A stretch of 36,933 nucleotides of DNA from an uncultured Candidatus Planktophila sp. (GTDB lineage Bacteria; Actinomycetota; Actinomycetes; Nanopelagicales; Nanopelagicaceae): NCBI GenBank assembly GCA_937864425.1, contig CALMJL010000110.1:1-36933 (forward strand), written 5' to 3'. Position 1 is the stretch's first letter. Every line of letters starts with the position of its first letter. The notes under the pieces are model-generated. The model ran no database searches. It was not told the origin of the DNA and saw only the letters and a program-made list of their open reading frames with translations. A program made the translations under genes and the position numbers. Shown here piece after piece: positions 36,834 to 36,933 of this stretch.

Positions 36834-36863
36834 GAATTACGCAACTTGAGTGTTGCGTAATTC
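36834..36863. promoter_or_regulatory. 12-bp-arm perfect inverted repeat over the permease promoter (candidate operator)
   Basis: Arms 36834-36845 (GAATTACGCAAC) and 36852-36863 (GTTGCGTAATTC) are perfect complements separated by 6 nt. The repeat starts 1 nt after the stop codon of the upstream gene (minus-strand sense) and covers the putative -35. It lacks a T tract, so operator function is more likely than termination. Confidence 0.65.
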
Positions 36864-36864
36864 A

Positions 36865-36933
36865 TCACTCAACGGCGGATTGTTCCTCACCCTCGGGTAC
36901 CTCGAGCGGCTCGGTTTCACGCAGCGCCGCCTC
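36865..36933 (-). CDS. C-terminal end of an unidentified protein (cut by window)
   Basis: On the minus strand an open frame enters from the right edge and ends at TGA 36865-36867, giving the last 22 residues, which are acidic (ALRETEPLEVPEGEEQSAVE at the end). The fragment is GC-richer than the rest. It is too short to identify. Its orientation would put it just upstream of the iron permease gene. It could be a chance frame, but there is nothing else in these bases. Confidence 0.45.
   Translation of the reverse strand, partial: EAALRETEPLEVPEGEEQSAVE

Noticed and set aside
36809-36868. N-terminal extension of the iron permease from GTG 36868
   Set aside because: It is encoded by the perfect inverted repeat and does not resemble FTR1 N-termini; the start at 36808 places REGLE at the usual position.

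Overview
This is a housekeeping stretch of a bacterial chromosome. It encodes 31 complete or nearly complete proteins, plus a gene fragment at the right edge, almost without gaps. I see no tRNA, rRNA, CRISPR array, prophage or insertion sequence. Gene content and order point to an Actinobacterium. The evidence is the recG-rsmD-coaD / SepIVA-like / DUF177-rpmF-rnc-smc-ftsY-amt-glnB-glnD-ffh-rpsP-khpA-rimM-trmD order, the actinobacterial families DUF4193, DUF3093 and DUF3159, paired CeoB/CeoC TrkA proteins, and a soluble acyl-ACP desaturase. The base composition is moderate (by eye mid-to-high 40s percent GC), intergenic gaps are tiny, ATGA overlaps are frequent and several customary neighbours are missing. 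Together these suggest a streamlined lineage such as the freshwater acI group (Nanopelagicales). That placement is an inference, not something read from a marker gene.

Layout, left to right. Bases 1-9602 (+): recG (5' end cut off), rsmD, coaD, a SepIVA/DivIVA-like coiled coil, yceD (DUF177), rpmF, rnc, smc and ftsY. Bases 9603-13706 (+): a nitrogen module of ammonium channel, PII protein and PII-modifying GlnD, with a candidate GlnR-type operator in front. Bases 13719-17304 (+): ffh, rpsP, khpA, rimM and trmD (protein targeting, ribosome assembly, tRNA m1G37). Bases 17343-22933 (+): acyl-ACP desaturase, then miaB-miaA (tRNA A37 modification), dapF (meso-DAP for peptidoglycan and lysine) and hflX (ribosome rescue GTPase). 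Bases 23065-28040: DUF4193 (+), DUF3093 (-), thioesterase-dut-DUF3159 (+), two TrkA-type proteins (-) and a TRAM-type RNA methyltransferase (+). Bases 28071-32659 (+): aconitase and Dxs. Bases 32598-36933 (-): FadB and FadA (beta-oxidation), an FTR1-type iron permease, and the tail of an unidentified gene at the edge.

The strongest non-coding signal is a repeated promoter architecture. Eleven genes carry a TAnnnT hexamer ending exactly 6 or 7 nt before the start codon, the geometry expected for leaderless mRNAs. A smaller set of genes (rpmF, amt, rpsP, DUF4193, fadA) instead has clear Shine-Dalgarno sequences. Three well-formed dyads sit at regulatory positions: an 18-bp perfect palindrome before acnA, a 12-bp-arm inverted repeat over the putative -35 of the iron permease, and a long hairpin between the permease and fadA that contains the fadA Shine-Dalgarno.

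I found nothing that looks like a new defence, mobile or biosynthetic system. What merits a second look here is regulation and gene-order loss.
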